Shown piece after piece: positions 48,006 to 50,756 of a stretch of 50,756 bases of DNA. The notes beneath the pieces are model-generated. The model worked only from the letters and a program-made list of their open reading frames with translations, was not told where the DNA came from and ran no database searches. The stretch spans positions 1 to 50,756 of the IMG/VR virus record IMGVR_UViG_3300050821_008276. One strand, written 5' to 3'. This DNA comes from a virus. Within the stretch, counting starts at the first letter, position 1; every line of letters starts with the position of its first letter. A program made the translations under genes and the position numbers.

Positions 48006-48604
48006 TCTTTTCTCTCAAATTGTTCCAAGGCACGGAGGATACGGAAGGCGAGCTTTTCAAGCCGTTCCACGCGGGCGACAAGGCTGTTTTGTTCGTAGCC
48101 CTTCGGAAGTGGCATGCTCTTCAAATGCGCTTGGAGCCTTTCGAACTCGTCCGGCGCGAGAGAGGAATGGTCTATGACCGGCGGTTTTACCGTATTGTAA
48201 TCCCGCGGTTCTTTGGTCTTAAACACTCCTGGTTGATCCTCGTAGCGAGGAGCGTTTTGGTCCTTCCCCTTGTGCATCGGGCCGTAGATGGGACCGTAGA
48301 GCTGGCCCAAGGCGAGCGCGTCTTCTACGCGGTCTTTTTGGGAGGCGAGCTCGCGCAAGTGGTCTTTGGTGCCTTTGCCGAGAAGGCCTTGGGTCTGTGG
48401 GATATTGAAGGCGAACTTGTACTGGCGCGCAGAGATGCCGTGAGTGACGTTCACATGGCAACCGAGGGCGATGAACTGCTTGCCGCAGATGAAGCAAGTG
48501 AGAGAATCTCGATTCATGTATTCGAGCATGGCTGTGCGAGTTTTAAAACGCCAGTCGGCGCCCATTTGTGCAAGTTGGGCTTCGGTTACATAAGAGTGTT
48601 TCAT
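48002..48604 (-). CDS. Ros/MucR-like zinc-finger protein, 200 aa
   Basis: DSLTCFICGKQFIALGCHVN then VTHGISARQYKFAFNIP gives C37-x2-C40-x9-H50-x4-H55, the single zinc finger of Ros/MucR regulators, whose next residues (HGISARQYKFAFNIP) also match. The C-terminal 130 residues are helical with a coiled coil end. It may be a transcription regulator. A copy of the palindrome element (48176-48210) lies inside its coding sequence, so self-control is conceivable. Confidence 0.74.
   Translation of the reverse strand: MKHSYVTEAQLAQMGADWRFKTRTAMLEYMNRDSLTCFICGKQFIALGCHVNVTHGISARQYKFAFNIPQTQGLLGKGTKDHLRELASQKDRVEDALALGQLYGPIYGPMHKGKDQNAPRYEDQPGVFKTKEPRDYNTVKPPVIDHSSLAPDEFERLQAHLKSMPLPKGYEQNSLVARVERLEKLAFRILRALEQFERKE
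48176..48210. promoter_or_regulatory. Dispersed palindrome element, copy E (inside a coding sequence)
   Basis: GACCGGCGG, TTTAC (48186-48190), six bases CGTATT, GTAAT (48197-48201), CCCGCGG. Unlike the other copies it lies inside a gene, that of the Ros/MucR-like protein, so chance resemblance is more possible; the 35-base similarity speaks against it. Confidence 0.5.
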
Positions 48605-48606
48605 GT

Positions 48607-48777
48607 CTATTCATCCTCATAAGCTATTGTGATACGAATTGCTCTGTCGTTTAAGTTGATCAAACGAAGTTTGACGAAAAAGTCGTCCCATGTAAAGACT
48701 TCCGGCGAAGTAAGCCCACAGGTGTCTGATGGCACCTTTGGCACTACAAAGGTTGCTATAAGATTTTCAGGTTTCAT
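48607..48777 (-). CDS. Hypothetical protein, 56 aa
   Basis: ATG 48777 (MKPENLIATFVVPKVPSDTC) behind GGAGGCGCATAGAC; ends RAIRITIAYEDE. Beta-rich. Overlaps the end of the zinc-ribbon gene. No family recognised. Confidence 0.62.
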   Translation of the reverse strand: MKPENLIATFVVPKVPSDTCGLTSPEVFTWDDFFVKLRLINLNDRAIRITIAYEDE

Positions 48778-49057
48778 GTCTATGCGCCTCCAAGAGAAAT
48801 TCACGTATGAGCATTGGCTTTGGTAAGGTAGCCATGACCTTGTTGCTGTAAATGTCGCGGAGGGAGCCTCCGAAGCGAGGGCGGCACTTGCAGCAATAAA
48901 GTCCAGTGAGGCGCCAAGAGGAAGCGCCGTAGTTGATACGACACCACACTTCTCCGCACGTCCAGCAATACGCGCCGAGGTTCACGGGCTGGTCGGGATA
49001 AAGCGTCTCGGTAAACACGTCTTGGCCGTCGACGGAGAAGTGGGTATAGTCGTTCAT
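48767..49057 (-). CDS. Small zinc-ribbon protein, 96 aa
   Basis: AYCWTCGEVWC and YCCKCRPRFG provide two Cys pairs for a zinc ribbon, C-terminal half helical (PKPMLIREFLLEAHRHET). It overlaps both neighbours, so it is translationally coupled. Likely nucleic-acid or protein binding; no family recognised. Confidence 0.68.
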   Translation of the reverse strand: MNDYTHFSVDGQDVFTETLYPDQPVNLGAYCWTCGEVWCRINYGASSWRLTGLYCCKCRPRFGGSLRDIYSNKVMATLPKPMLIREFLLEAHRHET

Positions 49058-49425
49058 TTGGTGAGTAGGCTCCGCGCGTGAGCTTGCATGGCTTCGAGAG
49101 TAACGTAGGAAGCCGGTTTGGCAACGACAGGCTGTTCGATTGGATAGTAGGTCGAGCCAGGCCTACCGCGACCAGCATGGTGGGAGCGAACCATGCGAAC
49201 GCGGCCTTCGTTGGCCAGGGCTTTACACGCGCCGTAGACGGCCATGTTGGACTCTTCGTTTAGCATTTTGAGAATCTGGCCTACGTCGAGGCCTTCGGGA
49301 TGAAGAGCGATAAGACGCTCGACATTGCCTTTGATTCCGGTGCCATAGACGCTCATTCGCGCGGCAGCTTGACGTTTGTTCATCGAGGCCAGGCCCGATT
49401 CACGAGATTTTGTTTCACGGGCCAT
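49054..49425 (-). CDS. Winged-helix-like DNA-binding protein, 123 aa
   Basis: Basic N-terminus, then NVERLIALHPEGLDVGQILK, ESNMAVYGACKALANEGRVR then MVRSHHAGRGRPGSTYY: two helices, a recognition helix and a wing, as in MarR/Rrf2-style or replication-type winged helices. One of three small regulator candidates in the leftward unit. Target unknown. Confidence 0.68.
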   Translation of the reverse strand: MARETKSRESGLASMNKRQAAARMSVYGTGIKGNVERLIALHPEGLDVGQILKMLNEESNMAVYGACKALANEGRVRMVRSHHAGRGRPGSTYYPIEQPVVAKPASYVTLEAMQAHARSLLTK

Positions 49426-49435
49426 GGCGGGCTCC

Positions 49436-50608
49436 TTAAAGTGGCGATGGATTGTCAGTGATGAAAGTCTTGAGCGCGTTGAAGGCCGACCGCTTCGTCG
49501 TTCCGTTCTCGGCTACAAGGCCATAGGTACCGCCGTCTTCTGAGACGCAGATGAGTTCGTACCAGGTGATGTTTTGCAGGTTGTAAGTGGATGCGCCGGC
49601 GTAGTACTCAGCCATTGCCGCGTCAAGGTAGGTCTTTTGCTGCGCCTGGGTATCGCCGGCCGTGTTGCCGATCTCGGTGAGCCAGACCGGGAGACCGAAG
49701 GACGAGGCGAAGGCAAGCATGTTCAGGCCTCCGGTAGGGGAACCGCAAGGTGCCGCGGTGCCACTCGATCCAGTGTTCTCGATATTGCCAGACGACTGAT
49801 ACCAGTGCCACGTGATGGTGTTGGCAGAGACGATCGGTCCCCCGGTATTGCCATCAGGGTCAACGCCTGTGGTCATACCGTTGGTGAAGCCTTCGCACAG
49901 CTCGACTTGACCGGCCCAAACGAGGACAGCGTTGGGTTGGACTGAAAGGACACCGTCGTGAGCCCCGCGCATGGTTCCGCGCACGGCGAGCCATTCGTCT
50001 TCCGGATAGCACTGGGGTTGGAGGCCATCCCCGGTCCAGCCACAATAAGCGTCAGGCTCGTTGCTCAACTCATAGAACGCGGTGTATGGCGCACAGGCTG
50101 TGGCAATTGCTTGCCCGAGCGCGTAACCGTTGTTGTACGAGGTTGTTTCGTCACCCGGCACAGGCGCGGCGATCAAGATAGGCAAGCCGACGAGGCCACC
50201 GTTGAAAAGGGCTTCACACCATGTGGCCATGATTGTGTTGTCTGTCGGCGCGTAGCAGTCCATACGGCCTACTGTGACGCCGAGCTCTTGCATGAAGGTG
50301 ACAACTGGGCCGGTACCGAGGGACTGGTAAATGGCAAGCCCAGGGTGGAGGTTCACGCCGTAGAAAGTCTTGCGCGGATCGACCGGGAACGAGACCCAAT
50401 TTCCTGCGGTCCAGCTCCACCAATCATCGTTAATGTTCTCCTGGTAAATTGTGCCATTCCACCAGAGGAGAAGGATTACGTCCTCGGTGAACCCGGCATC
50501 GCTGCCGTTTAGTAGAACTGTACCGGATGATACAGTCCATACCCCTCCGCCGTTGTCTGTGATGGAAGACGCGGAAGGGATAGTCGTGCCATTTGCTGAT
50601 GCTGTCAT
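49436..50608 (-). CDS. Clan GH-A glycoside hydrolase with N-terminal binding module
   Basis: 390 aa. Residues 1-80 (ANGTTIPSASSITDNGGGVW, VLLLWWNG-like WWNGTIYQEN, WWSWTAGNWV) form a small Trp-rich module found on bacterial and phage carbohydrate proteins. The rest is a (beta/alpha)8 glycosidase: acid/base Glu184 in YELSNEPD and nucleophile Glu312 in VWLTEIGN, as in GH5/GH39-like enzymes. No signal peptide. Likely a polysaccharide depolymerase, yet it is on the early strand far from fibre genes, which is odd. The start has CTTGGAGCTTTACTA. Confidence 0.78.
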   Translation of the reverse strand: MTASANGTTIPSASSITDNGGGVWTVSSGTVLLNGSDAGFTEDVILLLWWNGTIYQENINDDWWSWTAGNWVSFPVDPRKTFYGVNLHPGLAIYQSLGTGPVVTFMQELGVTVGRMDCYAPTDNTIMATWCEALFNGGLVGLPILIAAPVPGDETTSYNNGYALGQAIATACAPYTAFYELSNEPDAYCGWTGDGLQPQCYPEDEWLAVRGTMRGAHDGVLSVQPNAVLVWAGQVELCEGFTNGMTTGVDPDGNTGGPIVSANTITWHWYQSSGNIENTGSSGTAAPCGSPTGGLNMLAFASSFGLPVWLTEIGNTAGDTQAQQKTYLDAAMAEYYAGASTYNLQNITWYELICVSEDGGTYGLVAENGTTKRSAFNALKTFITDNPSPL

Positions 50609-50624
50609 TAGTAAAGCTCCAAGG

Positions 50625-50756
50625 TTAGAACAAAAGGCTCAAAGGCCCGGAAATACCGGCGCAGCAAGAAAGCGCCGGCAGTGGTGCGAGGTAGGACAGA
50701 CGAGCTTGGACTAGCTCGGGGCTTGGTCCGGGTTCGGTTTGAATCAGCTCGCCGAG
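50625..50756 (-). CDS. Hypothetical 103-aa protein, C-terminal part (continues at the left end)
   Basis: This piece holds the stop codon TAA (50627-50625) of the gene that starts at 277. Bases 50660-50756 duplicate 1-97; only 50625-50659 adds the last 11 codons (ending SGPLSLLF). A 7-bp inverted repeat (50656-50662 with 50672-50678) lies where the contig closes. Confidence 0.75.
   Translation of the reverse strand, partial: LGELIQTEPGPSPELVQARLSYLAPLPALSCCAGISGPLSLLF
50660..50756. repeat. Terminal direct repeat, right copy
   Basis: Identical to bases 1-97. Removing one copy gives a closed molecule of 50,659 bp in which the minus-strand gene is intact. Confidence 0.95.

Noticed and set aside
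48002-48604. HNH endonuclease
   Set aside because: The Cys and His residues first suggested HNH, but the C-x2-C-x9-H-x4-H spacing and following residues fit a Ros/MucR finger, and no HNH core is present.
1-50756. Temperate phage or prophage
   Set aside because: No integrase, attachment site, excisionase or lambda-type immunity region could be recognised on either strand.

Overview
The window is a complete or nearly complete genome of an unclassified lytic tailed phage with a short, P22-like tail (podovirus). Bases 1-97 are repeated exactly at 50660-50756. One 103-codon gene reads without a break from 277 through base 1 into the far end (stop at 50625), so the true molecule is circular or circularly permuted, about 50.66 kb. 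I recognise no integrase, repressor of the lambda type, RNA polymerase, tRNA or CRISPR array. The host cannot be named; consensus sigma-70 promoters, Sec signal peptides and an outer-membrane barrel protein point to a Gram-negative bacterium.

The layout is two opposed transcription units. A gene-free region of about 1.07 kb (8187-9256) separates them. It holds an AT-rich core flanked by inverted arms and 9-bp iterons (a likely replication origin), palindromes, a G-quadruplex motif and divergent promoters. Leftward from it run many small, translationally coupled early genes (8186 to 277). Through the circular junction the same strand carries a glycosidase (50608-49436), regulators, and a replication, recombination and nucleotide block: Ros/MucR-like zinc finger, HIRAN protein, RecA/Sak4-like ATPase, OB-fold-like ssDNA-binding candidate, MazG-like pyrophosphohydrolase, DUF4406, ParB-methyltransferase fusion, uracil-DNA-glycosylase/DNA polymerase A split in two frames, and a DUF3987 primase/helicase. 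This unit ends at 38790.

Rightward from 9257 runs the late unit: a secreted Ig-like/glycoside hydrolase, small and large terminase, portal, a GroES-like protein, scaffold, capsid, many small beta-rich virion proteins, a glycine-rich adhesin-like protein, P22 gp4-like adaptor, gp10-like hub with an inserted kelch propeller, a 2-oxoglutarate hydroxylase with a cupin, three ejection proteins, a PurD-like ATP-grasp enzyme, a C1q-like fibre, then holin candidates, a permuted papain-fold peptidase and a GH108 endolysin. The two units meet with a 20-bp overlap at 38790-38809.

The observations I rate most interesting are: a five-copy palindrome TTTAC-N6-GTAA inside a longer conserved element, one copy centred on the -10 box of a perfect consensus promoter; a small non-SSB protein carrying the SSB C-terminal tip (FDDIPF); an ATP-grasp enzyme plus hydroxylase and cupin set among virion genes; a phage outer-membrane barrel protein placed behind its own terminator; the origin architecture; and the frame break in the polymerase gene.
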